DNA from: Planctomycetota bacterium
Lineage (GTDB): Bacteria; Planctomycetota; Phycisphaerae; Phycisphaerales; UBA1924
Assembly (NCBI GenBank): GCA_030950285.1
Contig: JAUZRR010000037.1
Span: 1-64,000, forward strand
Reading direction: 5' to 3'
Length of the DNA: 64,000 nt
The notes beneath the pieces were generated by a model. It searched no databases. It was not told the DNA's origin and was given only the letters and a program-made list of their open reading frames with translations. Made by a program: the position numbers and the translations under genes. Each line of letters opens with the position of its first letter. The first letter of the stretch is position 1. Positions 36,829 to 46,067 of this stretch are shown here, in pieces.

Positions 36829-38390
36829 GCACGGTACTGGTTGTTGACGACAAGGAAATGATGCGCGACAGCGTGGGGTCATCACTCCGCCGGGCGGGCT
36901 TTGACGTGACGACCGCCGACCGGGCGCAGGCCGCGGTCGAACGCATCGCGCAGAAGCGCCCCGAGGTGGTGATTACCGATCTCAAGATGCCCGGCATGAC
37001 CGGGATCGAGCTGCTCGAGAAGATTCGAGAGATCGACGACGAGGTGCCGGTGGTGATGATGACGGCGTTCGGCACGATCGAGACCGCGGTCGAGGCGATG
37101 CGACTGGGCGCGTTCGACTACATCACCAAGCCGTTCGAGGGCGACGAGCTCATTATCACCGTCAAGCGGGCGGTGGCGCACGCGAAGATCGTGCGCGAGA
37201 ACACGCTGTTGCGGATCGAGGTCGGCGCTGCGAGCGATGCAGAAGGCAGCAAACCCAACGGAGAGACGCAAGGCCGGGGTGCACTCCGCCTCATCGGCGA
37301 ATCGGCGGCGATGCACCGCGTGCGGCAGCAGGTCGGCGCGGTCGCCGGGTCGCAGGGGACGGTGCTGATCTCCGGCGAGAGCGGCTCGGGCAAGGAGGTC
37401 GTCGCGCGAGCGATCCACGAAGCAAGCGATCGCCGCGACAAGCCTTTCCTGGCGGTCAACTGTGCGGCGCTCTCTGAGTCGCTGCTCGAGAGCGAGCTGT
37501 TCGGCCACGAGCGGGGCGCGTTCACCGGCGCCGACCAGACCCGCAAAGGCAGGTTCGAGCTGGCCGACGGCGGGACGCTGCTGCTCGACGAGGTCTCCGA
37601 GGTCTCGCTGCAGGTGCAGGCCAAGCTCTTGCGGGTGTTGCAGGAGCGTTCGTTCGAGCGTGTCGGGTCAAGCGTGACGATCGGGGTGGACGTACGGGTG
37701 CTCGCGACGAGCAACCGCGAGCTGCCTCAATCGGTCGCGGACGGGCAGTTTCGGCAGGACCTGTTTTTCCGGCTCAACGTGCTGCCGATTCACGTGCCCC
37801 CGCTCCGCGACCGCGAGGAAGACGTCGCCGGGCTGGTCGAGTTCTGTATGGACAAGTTCTGCCAGCGTGAGCGGTGCGGCGAGATCGCGATCGAGCCGGG
37901 GGTGATGGAACTGCTCGCGTCGTACAGCTGGCCGGGCAACGTCCGTGAGTTGCAGAACGTGTGCGAGCGGGCGGTTGTGCTGCTTGCCGCACGGGCGAGA
38001 TCGGGCGAGCCCGGCGCGCGGGTGTTGACCCGGGCGATGGTCGAGCCGTGGCTCTTGACAGTGTCCCCCTGCCCGACGCGAGGCCTGGCGACCGCCAACG
38101 GTGCTCCGGTTGGTCGGGCGATCCCGCTCGGGAATGGTTCAGGTTCGGCAGCCGGGGCGATCAGCAATGGTGCGGGCGCGCCGATGGTCGAGCCCAAGCC
38201 GTTGCCTGCGGGCGAGCCGGGCGGCGTCCGCAAGCTCGAAGAAATCGAGCGTGAGGCGATCATCGAGACTCTGCGGCGGTTCAACGGCCACCGGCAGAAG
38301 ACCGCGGCGGCGCTGGGCATCGGGGTGCGGACCCTCGGGCTCAAGCTGCGGAAGTGGAAGGACCTCCGGCTCGTCGAGCCCTCGCTCTGA
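36825..38390 (+). CDS. flrC: sigma-54-dependent response regulator, FlrC/FleR-like
   Basis: A 521-residue activator in three parts. The receiver has Asp52 in [10 protein letters not shown]; the AAA+ domain has Walker A GESGSGKE (184-191), the sigma-54 contact loop GAFTGA (231-236) and [16 protein letters not shown]; the Fis-type DNA-binding C-terminus holds [17 protein letters not shown] at about 498-514. An alanine/glycine-rich linker of about 60 residues lies between the last two. It opens sigma-54 promoters in response to the adjacent kinase. The nearest predicted site is the -24/-12 element at 38400, ten bases after its stop. Confidence 0.93.
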   Translation: MSTVLVVDDKEMMRDSVGSSLRRAGFDVTTADRAQAAVERIAQKRPEVVITDLKMPGMTGIELLEKIREIDDEVPVVMMTAFGTIETAVEAMRLGAFDYITKPFEGDELIITVKRAVAHAKIVRENTLLRIEVGAASDAEGSKPNGETQGRGALRLIGESAAMHRVRQQVGAVAGSQGTVLISGESGSGKEVVARAIHEASDRRDKPFLAVNCAALSESLLESELFGHERGAFTGADQTRKGRFELADGGTLLLDEVSEVSLQVQAKLLRVLQERSFERVGSSVTIGVDVRVLATSNRELPQSVADGQFRQDLFFRLNVLPIHVPPLRDREEDVAGLVEFCMDKFCQRERCGEIAIEPGVMELLASYSWPGNVRELQNVCERAVVLLAARARSGEPGARVLTRAMVEPWLLTVSPCPTRGLATANGAPVGRAIPLGNGSGSAAGAISNGAGAPMVEPKPLPAGEPGGVRKLEEIEREAIIETLRRFNGHRQKTAAALGIGVRTLGLKLRKWKDLRLVEPSL

Positions 38391-38399
38391 GGCGAGGGG

Positions 38400-38415
38400 T
38401 GGCGCGCCGATTGCG
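38400..38415 (+). promoter_or_regulatory. sigma-54 (-24/-12) promoter of flgB
   Basis: TGGCGCGCCGATTGCG: the invariant GG and GC are ten bases apart and TGGC/TTGC match the consensus TGGCACG-N4-TTGCW well. It lies between flrC and flgB, 64 bases upstream of the flgB start, next to its likely activator gene. Confidence 0.72.
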
Positions 38416-38478
38416 AAACGGTTGCGTGCAGACAGGCACGAGTGCATCCCGCGACAGCCGCGGGAGGGAGAAACGGCA

Positions 38479-38922
38479 GTGAGCCTGATCAACCAACTGA
38501 CCAACGCCGGGGCTCTGCCCGTGCTTGAAATGACGATGCGTTTTGCGGCGCAGCGTCAGCGGCTGGCTGCGCACAATATCGCCAACCTCGACACCCCGAA
38601 CTTTATCCAGAAAGATGTTTCGGTCGAAGGATTCCGGGCGATGCTCGACGACGCGGTCCGCGAACGCCGAACCCGGACCGGGGGCATGCACGGCGCGCTG
38701 GAGTGGAACGAGACGTCGGAGTTGGCACGCTCCTCGCGGGGAGAGCTGACACTCCGACCCGAGACCTCCAGCGGCGGGGTGCTCTTTCACGACCGGAACA
38801 ACCGGAACCTCGAGCGACTCATGCAGACTTTGGCTGAGAGCACCGCGGCGTTCCGCACCGCGACCGACCTGTACCGGTCGCAGTCGATGATTATCCAGAT
38901 GGCGATCAGCCAGCGCGTCTGA
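38479..38922 (+). CDS. flgB: flagellar basal-body rod protein FlgB
   Basis: A 147-residue proximal rod protein. AAHNIANLDTPNFIQKDV is the conserved N-terminal rod motif (A-x-N-I-A-N-x-x-T-P-x-F), and the C-terminal helix AAFRTATDLYRSQSMIIQMA has the usual coiled form. It is exported by the type III apparatus and joins FliE and FlgC at the base of the rod. It begins at GTG with GGGAGGGAG ahead. It is the first gene after the sigma-54 promoter at 38400. Confidence 0.92.
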   Translation: MSLINQLTNAGALPVLEMTMRFAAQRQRLAAHNIANLDTPNFIQKDVSVEGFRAMLDDAVRERRTRTGGMHGALEWNETSELARSSRGELTLRPETSSGGVLFHDRNNRNLERLMQTLAESTAAFRTATDLYRSQSMIIQMAISQRV

Positions 38923-38954
38923 TCGCTGACGCACAGAACGAACGGAGCCAGACC

Positions 38955-39371
38955 ATGTGGGGCATACTCGACATCCCGACCAGCGGCATGATCGCACAGC
39001 GGATCAGGCTCGAGACCGTCGCGGCGAACGTCGCCAACAGCAAGGCGATCCTCGACGCCGACGGCAACTACAACCCGTACAGACGCAGGGCCGCCGAGTT
39101 TGCGGCGGGCGATCCGAGCGCCAGCACCGGGTCGGGCAGGCAGATGGGGGTCCACGTCGCGTCGATCTGGATCGACCAGAACGCTCTGCGTGCGATGCAC
39201 GACCCGTCCAGCCCGTATGCTGACGCCGACGGGAACGTGATGGTGCCGGACATCGATCCGATCGCCGAGCAGGTCAACGCGATGGAGGCGGCCCGGGGGT
39301 ACGAGGCCAACGTCGCGGCGGCCGAGGCGCTCAAGGCGACGATGGCACAGGTCTTGCGGCTGCTCGCGTAA
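38955..39371 (+). CDS. flgC: flagellar basal-body rod protein FlgC
   Basis: A 138-residue proximal rod subunit. The N-terminus has LDIPTSGMIAQRIRLETVAA and NVANSKAILDADGNYNPYRR, the family's V-A-x-N-x-A-N and P-Y-x-R-R signatures; the C-terminus has MEAARGYEANVAAAEALKAT. It follows flgB by 32 bases with GGAGCC before its ATG and would assemble with FlgB, FliE and FlgG-type rod proteins. Confidence 0.95.
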   Translation: MWGILDIPTSGMIAQRIRLETVAANVANSKAILDADGNYNPYRRRAAEFAAGDPSASTGSGRQMGVHVASIWIDQNALRAMHDPSSPYADADGNVMVPDIDPIAEQVNAMEAARGYEANVAAAEALKATMAQVLRLLA

Positions 39372-39413
39372 GAGAAACGCCTCCGGGGATGATCCCGGAC
39401 GGAGGAAGTACTG

Positions 39414-39740
39414 ATGGCAGACCCGGTGGGATTGATTGGTTCAGGGGGCGCAGGCCCGATTCAGCCACCGATGCGCGGCACGGGCGGCGCGAACGCGCAC
39501 CCCGAGGCCGACCCCAACGGGCCGAGCTTCCGTGACGTGTTCATGGACACGCTCCGCCAGGCCGACGCGCTGCAGCAGGACGCGACCAAAGCGATCGAGG
39601 ACCTTGCGACCGGGCGTTCGAGCGACCCGGAGAGTGCTGTGCTGGCTGCGAAGAAGGCCGAGACGGCGTTCCAGATGATCCAGTCGCTGCGCAACAAGGT
39701 GATGCAGGCGTACGAAGAGGTCAAGCAGATGCGGGTCTGA
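39414..39740 (+). CDS. fliE: flagellar hook-basal body complex protein FliE
   Basis: A 108-residue protein that links the MS ring to the rod. The conserved C-terminal half includes TLRQADALQQDATKAIEDLA, AVLAAKKAETAFQMIQSLRN and KVMQAYEEVKQMRV (the K-x-x-x-A-Y-x-E-I-x-x-M-x-V family ending). The first 35 residues are glycine/proline-rich and not conserved. GGAGG is 8 bases upstream of its ATG. It ends the flgB-flgC-fliE group; a 202-base gap with a sigma-54 site follows. Confidence 0.93.
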   Translation: MADPVGLIGSGGAGPIQPPMRGTGGANAHPEADPNGPSFRDVFMDTLRQADALQQDATKAIEDLATGRSSDPESAVLAAKKAETAFQMIQSLRNKVMQAYEEVKQMRV

Positions 39741-39787
39741 CTCGCGGCTGCGATCGGGCGTTGGGCGGGTGCCGGTCGGCATCGCTG

Positions 39788-39803
39788 CGGCGCAAGACTT
39801 GCC
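39788..39803 (+). promoter_or_regulatory. sigma-54 (-24/-12) promoter of fliF
   Basis: CGGCGCAAGACTTGCC: GG and GC are ten bases apart with GGC and TTGC matching the consensus; only the first T and part of CACG differ. It lies in the 202-base gap between fliE and fliF, about 140 bases before the fliF start. This would begin a long transcript for the switch and export genes. Confidence 0.6.
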
Positions 39804-39942
39804 GAGTGACGCGAGTTGTGCGCACATTCAAGCGCAAAGCCTTCCCATGCCGACGAAGGGGCTGTGGCGGCACGTCCGGTTGGGCGTGGGTGCTGCGCCG
39901 GCGTGGAGTGCGCCGCTCTGACTCGGCACGGAGGCCGAACCG

Positions 39943-41628
39943 ATGAACCCGATCCGGCGATTGCTTGCGACGACCCGGGAACACCTGGGCACAATGACCG
40001 CCAGCCAACGGCTGCTGATGGGATCGCTCGGCGTGATCGCGGCGATGACGCTGTTCTTGGTCGCGCAGTATTCGGCCAAGCCGGGCATGGTCGAGTTCAT
40101 GCCGACCGCCGACCCGGTCTCGCAGACGACCACCCGGGCGGCGCTGCTGGCGGCGGGGATCGATGTCAAAATGGACAACGGCAAGCTCATGGTGCCCGCA
40201 GCACAGGAGCAGCTCGCGGTGTCGCACCTTGCCCAGTCCGGGCAGTTGCCCACCGATACGACGCTGCTCTTTGCCTCGCTGCTCGACAAGCAGGGGTTCT
40301 ACTACTCCAAGCAGCAGAACGACCAGATGTACCTGATCGCGCTGCAGAACGAGCTGGCGAAGGTCATCCGAGGGTTCCGTGACGTGAGGCAGGCGACGGT
40401 GCTGCTGGACGTTCCCGAGCCCCGCGGGATCGGGAGGTCGGTCAGAGCGCCCACCGCGTCGGCGACGGTCTTTACGACCTCCGGCCGGGCGCTCGATCAG
40501 GGAGAGGTCGACGCGATTGCTCAACTCATCGCCGGCGCCAAGGCCGGGCTGCTCATGGAGAACGTCCGCGTGATCGACGGCTCGGTCGGGCGGCAACGGC
40601 GCCCGACCAGCCCGGACGCGATCCTCGCGACCAGCTATCTCGAGCACACCATCGCAGCGGAGGAAAAGCTCCGCCAGAAACTTGGTGACATGCTGAGTTA
40701 CATTCGCGGGGTGACTATCGCGGTCACCGCGCAGGTCGATGTGACGCGGGTGAGCCGGCAGTCGACCAAGTACATGAACCCCAAGGAGGGGACGGTTTCC
40801 GTGGCCTCGCGGATCAAGTCGGCCTCGACCTCACAATCCCAGGCGAACAAAGCCGCCGAGCCGGGTGTGCGGTCGAACGCGACGGGGAGCATCCTGTCAT
40901 CTTCGGGCGGCAGCGGGACGTCGCTCGAGGACTCCGACGACGAGACCGAGTTTGACGTCGGGCTGGGGTCTGAGACCATGACCGAGCAGGACCCCCGTGG
41001 CATGCCGACCATGCTCGCCGCATCGGTGAACATCCCGCGCAGCTATATCGTTGAACTCATGCGAACCGCTGCGGCTGAGGGCGAAGAAGCAACACCGCCC
41101 ACCGATGCAGAGATCGACGCGAGATTCGAGATCGAGCGGATCAAGATCGAGGACAGCATCAAGCCGCACCTGATGGTGGCCGGGGCGACCGAACCCATCC
41201 AGGGGACCGTGATTGTAAGCCTGATTCCTGTTGATGTCCCTGTGCAGGCGTTGGGCGATGTTTCGGGCGGGTTGCTCGGCACGCTCACCGGTGGCGGGGG
41301 CGCAGCGGGGGGCGGGCTGATCGAGAAAGGGCTGCTCGCTCTTCTCGCGCTCGGGGCGATGGGCATGATGCTGATGATGGTCCGCAAGGCAACTCGCGCG
41401 GAGGAGCTGCCCTCGGCCGAGGAACTCTCGGGCGTGCCCGCGACGCTGCCGACGGTTGACGACATGGTCGGGGAAGCCGACGAGAGCGAATCTGTGATGA
41501 CGGGCATTGAGGTCGGTGACGATCAGGTGCGTTCGAGCAAGCTCATCGAGCAGGTCACCGAGCTGGTGACATCGAACCCTGACGCGGCGGCGAATCTTGT
41601 CGGGCGATGGGTCACCGAAGAAGAATAG
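39943..41628 (+). CDS. fliF: flagellar MS-ring protein FliF
   Basis: A 561-residue inner-membrane ring protein. A membrane helix lies near residues 24-43 (LLMGSLGVIAAMTLFLVAQY); periplasmic ring-building motifs follow (YYSKQQNDQMYLIALQNELA and RGFRDVRQATVLLDVPEP), with an acidic, serine-rich stretch near 310-345, and the second membrane helix lies near 450-475 (LLALLALGAMGMMLMMV). The C-terminal tail, with VTSNPDAAANLVGRWVTEE, binds FliG. It is a full-length member, with the order of domains as in other FliF proteins. Confidence 0.95.
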   Translation: MNPIRRLLATTREHLGTMTASQRLLMGSLGVIAAMTLFLVAQYSAKPGMVEFMPTADPVSQTTTRAALLAAGIDVKMDNGKLMVPAAQEQLAVSHLAQSGQLPTDTTLLFASLLDKQGFYYSKQQNDQMYLIALQNELAKVIRGFRDVRQATVLLDVPEPRGIGRSVRAPTASATVFTTSGRALDQGEVDAIAQLIAGAKAGLLMENVRVIDGSVGRQRRPTSPDAILATSYLEHTIAAEEKLRQKLGDMLSYIRGVTIAVTAQVDVTRVSRQSTKYMNPKEGTVSVASRIKSASTSQSQANKAAEPGVRSNATGSILSSSGGSGTSLEDSDDETEFDVGLGSETMTEQDPRGMPTMLAASVNIPRSYIVELMRTAAAEGEEATPPTDAEIDARFEIERIKIEDSIKPHLMVAGATEPIQGTVIVSLIPVDVPVQALGDVSGGLLGTLTGGGGAAGGGLIEKGLLALLALGAMGMMLMMVRKATRAEELPSAEELSGVPATLPTVDDMVGEADESESVMTGIEVGDDQVRSSKLIEQVTELVTSNPDAAANLVGRWVTEEE

Positions 41629-41640
41629 CCGGAGAGAAGC

Positions 41641-42681
41641 ATGGCCCGCAAGCCCCACGACAGACTGCCCGAAACGATCTCCGAGATTGATGGCATCACC
41701 AAAGCCGCGGTGATTCTGGTCACGATCGGACCGGACAAGGCGTCGGAGTTGCTCGCCAAGCTGCCCGAGGAAACCGTCGAGCTGGTGATGCGTGAGGTTG
41801 CATCGTTGGGTCGCGTGCCGACGGTGCTCACCGCGAGTGTTGTCGAGGAGTTTTACAACCTCTCGATCGCCAACCAGTACGCTTCGGAGGGCAACCTTGA
41901 GTTTGCCCGTGACGTGCTCAAGCAGTCGCTCGATCCCAAGCACGCCGACCGGGTGCTTTCGCAGATTCAGACGCAGGTGCAGAAGACCCCATTCGCGTTT
42001 TTGCAGCGGGCCGAGACCGAAAACCTGCTGACGTTTATCCAGGACGAGCACCCGCAGACGATCGCGCTGATCACCTGTCACCTGCCGTACCACAAGGCGG
42101 CCGAGATCCTCGGCGGGCTCCCCGTGCAGAAACAGGTCGAGGTCATCAAGCGGATCGCGAACATGGAGCAGACCAATCCGGAGGTGATCCGCGAGGTCGA
42201 GCGCGGGCTGGAGAGCCGGCTGTCGAGCATGTTAAGCCAGTCGATGGAAAGCGCCGGCGGCGTGGACAAGGTCGCGGAGATTCTTAACCTCGCCGACCGC
42301 GCGACAGAGAAGACGATTATGGAAGGGCTCGAAGCCGAGGACCCCGATCTGGTCGAGCAGATTCGTCGGCTGATGTTCGTCTTCGAGGATATCAATCTTG
42401 TCAACGACAAGGGCATCCAGTCGGTGCTCAAAGAGGTGGACAACGACGAGCTGGCACTGGCGCTCAAGACTGCCAGCGATGGGCTTGCTGAGAAAATCTT
42501 TGCGAACATGTCCGAACGGGCGGCCGGTCTTATCAAGGAAGACATGCAGTTTATGGGCCCGGTGCGGGTGAGCGATGTCGAAGCCGCGCAGCAGCGCATC
42601 GTAGACATCGTGCGTCGGCTCGAAGAGTCGGGCGAGGTTGTGATCCAAGGCCGCGGCGGCGAGTCGGAACTGGTCGTCTGA
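41641..42681 (+). CDS. fliG: flagellar motor switch protein FliG
   Basis: A 346-residue rotor protein. The middle domain has IQDEHPQTIALITCHLPYHK with the EHPQ motif, and the C-terminal torque domain has the charged helix in the FVFEDINLVNDKGIQSVLKE to MSERAAGLIKEDMQFMGPVR region. The last part holds VEAAQQRIVDIVRRLEESGE. It binds FliF by its N-terminus and contacts MotA with charged residues. GGAGAGAAGC precedes its ATG; it follows fliF by 12 bases. Confidence 0.96.
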   Translation: MARKPHDRLPETISEIDGITKAAVILVTIGPDKASELLAKLPEETVELVMREVASLGRVPTVLTASVVEEFYNLSIANQYASEGNLEFARDVLKQSLDPKHADRVLSQIQTQVQKTPFAFLQRAETENLLTFIQDEHPQTIALITCHLPYHKAAEILGGLPVQKQVEVIKRIANMEQTNPEVIREVERGLESRLSSMLSQSMESAGGVDKVAEILNLADRATEKTIMEGLEAEDPDLVEQIRRLMFVFEDINLVNDKGIQSVLKEVDNDELALALKTASDGLAEKIFANMSERAAGLIKEDMQFMGPVRVSDVEAAQQRIVDIVRRLEESGEVVIQGRGGESELVV

Positions 42682-42703
42682 CCGACCGCGAGGAGGATAG
42701 CTG

Positions 42704-43456
42704 GTGGCGGTGATCAAACGCGCAGATGCCGAGACGCACATGCACAGGTGTGTGACGCTGGATCTTGGTGATCTCGATCGCCGCGGGCGGATGCTGCGCG
42801 AAGCGGCGGCCACCGAGGCAGAGCGGGTGGTCCGTGAAGCCCATGCCGAGCGGGCGAGGCTTCTGGCCGACGCCGCCGAAGTCGGGCAAGCGCAGGGATA
42901 CGCCGAGGGCCTTGAGGCTGGAAAAACAGAGGGTATCGAGCAGGGCAGAGCCGAAGCGCTCGCGGAGTTTCGCGAGAAGCTTGGTGGGCTCGACGCCTCG
43001 TGGTCCGAGGCGATGGCGGCGTTTCTCGAGCAGCGCGAAACGCTGCTGATCGAAGCAAAGCGGGGAGCGGTCGAGCTGGCGGTGGCGATCGCCGAGCGGG
43101 TCGTTCACCGAGAGATCGAGATTGATCCGACGGTGGTCGAGGATCAGCTGCGCGAGCTGCTCGGTCTTGTCACCGCGCCGGCGACGCTGATTGTCCGGGT
43201 GCATCCCGAGGACGAAGAGCTTGTGCGTGAAGTATTACCAAAGCTGCGCGAGCAGTTTGTCGGCGGAATTCATGTGCGGCTGCAGACCGATTCATCAGTG
43301 CTGCGCGGGTCGTGTGCCGCGAGAACGCTCGGCGGCGCGTCGATCGACGCGAGCATCCAGACCCAACTCGACCGTCTCGTGCGAGATCTGTTGCCCGATC
43401 GCTCGGCCGAGCCCGACGCTGATTCTGCCGAGACCCAGCGCGAGACTGAGGCATGA
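42704..43456 (+). CDS. fliH: flagellar assembly protein FliH
   Basis: A 250-residue cytoplasmic regulator of the export ATPase. It starts at GTG with GAGGAGG upstream. After a helical, glutamate/arginine-rich stretch with glycine-spaced repeats (AQGYAEGLEAGKTEGIEQGR, the FliH AxxxG-type pattern), the conserved C-terminal domain follows (AVELAVAIAERVVHREIEID and VRVHPEDEELV, then GGASIDASIQTQLDRLV). Its stop overlaps the fliI start. Confidence 0.9.
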   Translation: MAVIKRADAETHMHRCVTLDLGDLDRRGRMLREAAATEAERVVREAHAERARLLADAAEVGQAQGYAEGLEAGKTEGIEQGRAEALAEFREKLGGLDASWSEAMAAFLEQRETLLIEAKRGAVELAVAIAERVVHREIEIDPTVVEDQLRELLGLVTAPATLIVRVHPEDEELVREVLPKLREQFVGGIHVRLQTDSSVLRGSCAARTLGGASIDASIQTQLDRLVRDLLPDRSAEPDADSAETQRETEA

Positions 43457-44829
43457 GCATCTTCGCACCGGAGCTGGCGATCGTGCGCGATGCGCTGCCC
43501 CAGCGGGTGTGCGGCGTGGTCTCGTCATTGCGAGGGTTGACGGTGCTTGTCGATTCGCTCCCGCTGCCGATCGGTTCGCTTGTGCGGGTTGAGTCACGCC
43601 GGGGCGACACGTCGATGCTCGGCGAAATCGTCGGTTTTTCCAGCGACCAGGCGGTCGTCATGCTCTTCGGACAGTCGGCGGGCATCTGTGGCGGGGACCG
43701 AGTCGTGGGGGAGCAGATCGCCCAGAACGTCGGCGTGAGCACACGGATGCTCGGGCGATGTATCGATGGGTTGGGGCGGCCGGTTGATGGGCTCGGCGCG
43801 ATCGTCGAGCGCCAGCCACGACCGATTGATCCTGCACCCATCTCGGCGATGCGTCGCCGATCCATCCGGCAACCGCTCGCGACGGGCATCCGCGCGATCG
43901 ACCTCCTGACCACACTCGGCCGCGGGCAACGGCTGGGCATCTTCGCCGGCCCGGGTGTGGGCAAGAGCACGCTGCTCGGGCAGATCGCCCAGCGGACCGA
44001 GGCCGACGTCAACGTCATCGCGTTGATCGGCGAACGCGGGCGCGAGGTGCGCGAGTTTATCGAGGACTCACTCGGCGCAGAAGGGCTGCGGCGCTCGGTC
44101 GTGGTGGTGGCGACAGGCGACGAGTCGCCGCTGCTCCGCGTGCGCGCAGCCAAGGTCGCGTGCACGATTGCCGAGCACTTCCGCGATCTCGGACAGGACG
44201 TGCTGCTGATGATGGACTCGGTGACACGCTTCGCCCATGCCCAGCGGCAGATCGGGCTCAGTGTCGGTGAGCCGCCGGCGACCAAGGGGTACACGCCGAG
44301 CGTCTTTGCGCAGCTCCCCCTCTTGCTCGAGCGCGCCGGCGCGCTCGATCCCGGCGCGGACGGCCGCGGCGGCGGGACGATCACCGGGCTCTACTCGATC
44401 CTCGTTGAGGGCGACGATCTTACGGGCGATCCGATCTCGGACGCGGCGCGGGGCATTCTCGATGGGCACGTTATTCTCAGCCGAAAGCTCGCCCAAGCCG
44501 GGCACTTTCCGGCGATCGACGTGCTCGATTCGGTGAGCCGCGTCGCCGAGCGCGTGACCGATGCGGCCCACCGCGCGGCGCGGCGACAGGTGATCCGGCT
44601 GCTCGCAAAGTACCGACAGATCGAGGAGCTTGTCCAGATCGGGGCGTACGCCAAGGGTTCGGACACCGAGGCGGATGTCGCGATCGAGTTTGTCGGAGAG
44701 ATCAACGCGATCCTGAGGCAGGGGCATCTCGAAAGAGAGACGGCCGAGGAATCGCGGAAGCGGTTGCTCGATGTTGCGGTGCGCGCCGGAGCAGCACTGG
44801 ACCAGACGACCACACGAAAGGCAGGGTAA
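43453..44829 (+). CDS. fliI: flagellum-specific ATPase FliI
   Basis: A 458-residue ATPase of the flagellar type III export system, related to the F1 beta subunit. Walker A is GPGVGKST at about 166-173, Walker B is in DVLLMMDSVTRFAHAQRQIG, and EPPATKGYTPSVFAQLP and ISDAARGILDGHVILSRKLA are the conserved later motifs. An N-terminal beta barrel precedes. It overlaps fliH (ATGA), as expected for a complex whose partner FliH holds it inactive until export. Confidence 0.97.
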   Translation: MSIFAPELAIVRDALPQRVCGVVSSLRGLTVLVDSLPLPIGSLVRVESRRGDTSMLGEIVGFSSDQAVVMLFGQSAGICGGDRVVGEQIAQNVGVSTRMLGRCIDGLGRPVDGLGAIVERQPRPIDPAPISAMRRRSIRQPLATGIRAIDLLTTLGRGQRLGIFAGPGVGKSTLLGQIAQRTEADVNVIALIGERGREVREFIEDSLGAEGLRRSVVVVATGDESPLLRVRAAKVACTIAEHFRDLGQDVLLMMDSVTRFAHAQRQIGLSVGEPPATKGYTPSVFAQLPLLLERAGALDPGADGRGGGTITGLYSILVEGDDLTGDPISDAARGILDGHVILSRKLAQAGHFPAIDVLDSVSRVAERVTDAAHRAARRQVIRLLAKYRQIEELVQIGAYAKGSDTEADVAIEFVGEINAILRQGHLERETAEESRKRLLDVAVRAGAALDQTTTRKAG

Positions 44830-44839
44830 GTAGCGCGCG

Positions 44840-45310
44840 ATGGCACGGTTTGTCTTTGAGCTTGAACCGCTGCTCGAGCAGCGCCGCCGCGAGGAGCGGG
44901 ACCGCATGAAGCGGGTCGCCGAGGTTGAGCGCGATCGGGTGGAGATCGAACAGGAGGCCGCGGCGCTCGCGCAGGCATTTCACGATGAACAGGACGCGCT
45001 GCGGCGAGAGCTGGGCGAGGGGGGCGGGGTGGACCTCGGGCGTGTGCGGTTGCAGTCCAACGCTTCCTTGCACGGGTTGCGCAAGCGGCACGAGCTGGCG
45101 CTGCGGGGGGCGGCGATGCTCAAACGGCTTGATGCTGCCAGACGCGAACTGCTCGAGGCAACAACGCGCCGGCGTGCGGTTGAACTGCTGCGCGAGCGGC
45201 GCTACGAGGCGTGGGTTGCGGCCAAGCGCACGAAGGAATCTCGCGAGGTCGATGAACTGGTGACGGCACGATTTGGCAGGCCCGGTTCGGGCGATGGAGC
45301 AGCGGCATGA
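44840..45310 (+). CDS. fliJ: flagellar export protein FliJ
   Basis: A 156-residue charged coiled coil. It has the FliJ layout: FVFELEPLLEQRRREERDRM at the start, then alternating Glu/Arg heptads, and LRERRYEAWVAAKRTKESRE near the end. FliJ is the stalk of the FliI hexamer and carries unladen chaperones. It lies 10 bases after fliI and overlaps the next gene's ATG with its stop (ATGA). Function is inferred from gene order and helical form, as FliJ sequences are poorly conserved. Confidence 0.82.
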   Translation: MARFVFELEPLLEQRRREERDRMKRVAEVERDRVEIEQEAAALAQAFHDEQDALRRELGEGGGVDLGRVRLQSNASLHGLRKRHELALRGAAMLKRLDAARRELLEATTRRRAVELLRERRYEAWVAAKRTKESREVDELVTARFGRPGSGDGAAA

Positions 45311-46059
45311 AACGGTTGTTGACAGCATTCTCGGTTCTGGCGATTATCAATCTGCTCGGCATCCTCGGTGCCGCGGGGTGGCTTGTCGGGACGCAGCGGA
45401 TCAACAAGGAACGCCTCGACGCGGTGCGGGAAATCCTGCACGAACCGATCCCTGCCGAGAGCGCCAAGGATGACGCGGACGCGGAAGGTCAGCCGTTGGT
45501 CGAGACCGAGGACGGCATCCCGGTGGACGACCCTGCCGACCCCTTGCCGGCCAATCCGCCGTTGCCGGCCGAGCAACTGGTTTCGCTCCAGCGCGAGTTT
45601 GATCAGGCCGCCGAGTTTCGGGCTCAGCGGTTTGAGCGGGAGAACACGGTGTTGACCCAGACCTCGACGCTGGTTCTTCGCCAGCTGGACCGGGAACGCA
45701 AAGAGTTTGAGGACGAACGCGACCGCTTCGAGCGGCGGCAGTCGGGCATCGCGGCGATGCGGGGCAACGAGCAGTTTCAAGCGGCGCTCTCGGTGCTCAT
45801 TTCGGTCAAGCCTGCCGATGCCCAGGCGATGTTGCAGGAAATCATCGACGGCCGCGCGGGGGCGCTGAGTGTCGAGGACCCCGCGGACATGACGGGCATG
45901 GATCGGGCTGTCGCGTATCTTGACGAGCTCGACGAAAGAATCCGCGGCAAAGTCATGGCCGAGTTTGTCAAGGAATCTCCCACAGTGGCAGCGGATTTGC
46001 TTGAGCGTCTCCGGACCTACGGCCTGATGGCCGAGGCGACCGGACCACAGACGCCCTGA
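45307..46059 (+). CDS. MotE-like flagellar protein
   Basis: A 250-residue inner-membrane protein: one N-terminal helix (LLTAFSVLAIINLLGILGAA), then a Pro/Glu-rich linker, a long coiled coil (residues about 85-150, LRQLDRERKEFEDERDRFER) and a C-terminal helical domain (ALSVLISVKPADAQAMLQEI) like the MgtE intracellular N domain. This resembles MotE, a FlgX-like periplasmic stator chaperone reported in epsilonproteobacteria and found in alpha-proteobacteria, but the match is weak. Its place between fliJ and fliK supports a motility role. Confidence 0.6.
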   Translation: MKRLLTAFSVLAIINLLGILGAAGWLVGTQRINKERLDAVREILHEPIPAESAKDDADAEGQPLVETEDGIPVDDPADPLPANPPLPAEQLVSLQREFDQAAEFRAQRFERENTVLTQTSTLVLRQLDRERKEFEDERDRFERRQSGIAAMRGNEQFQAALSVLISVKPADAQAMLQEIIDGRAGALSVEDPADMTGMDRAVAYLDELDERIRGKVMAEFVKESPTVAADLLERLRTYGLMAEATGPQTP

Positions 46060-46067
46060 GCAAACCT

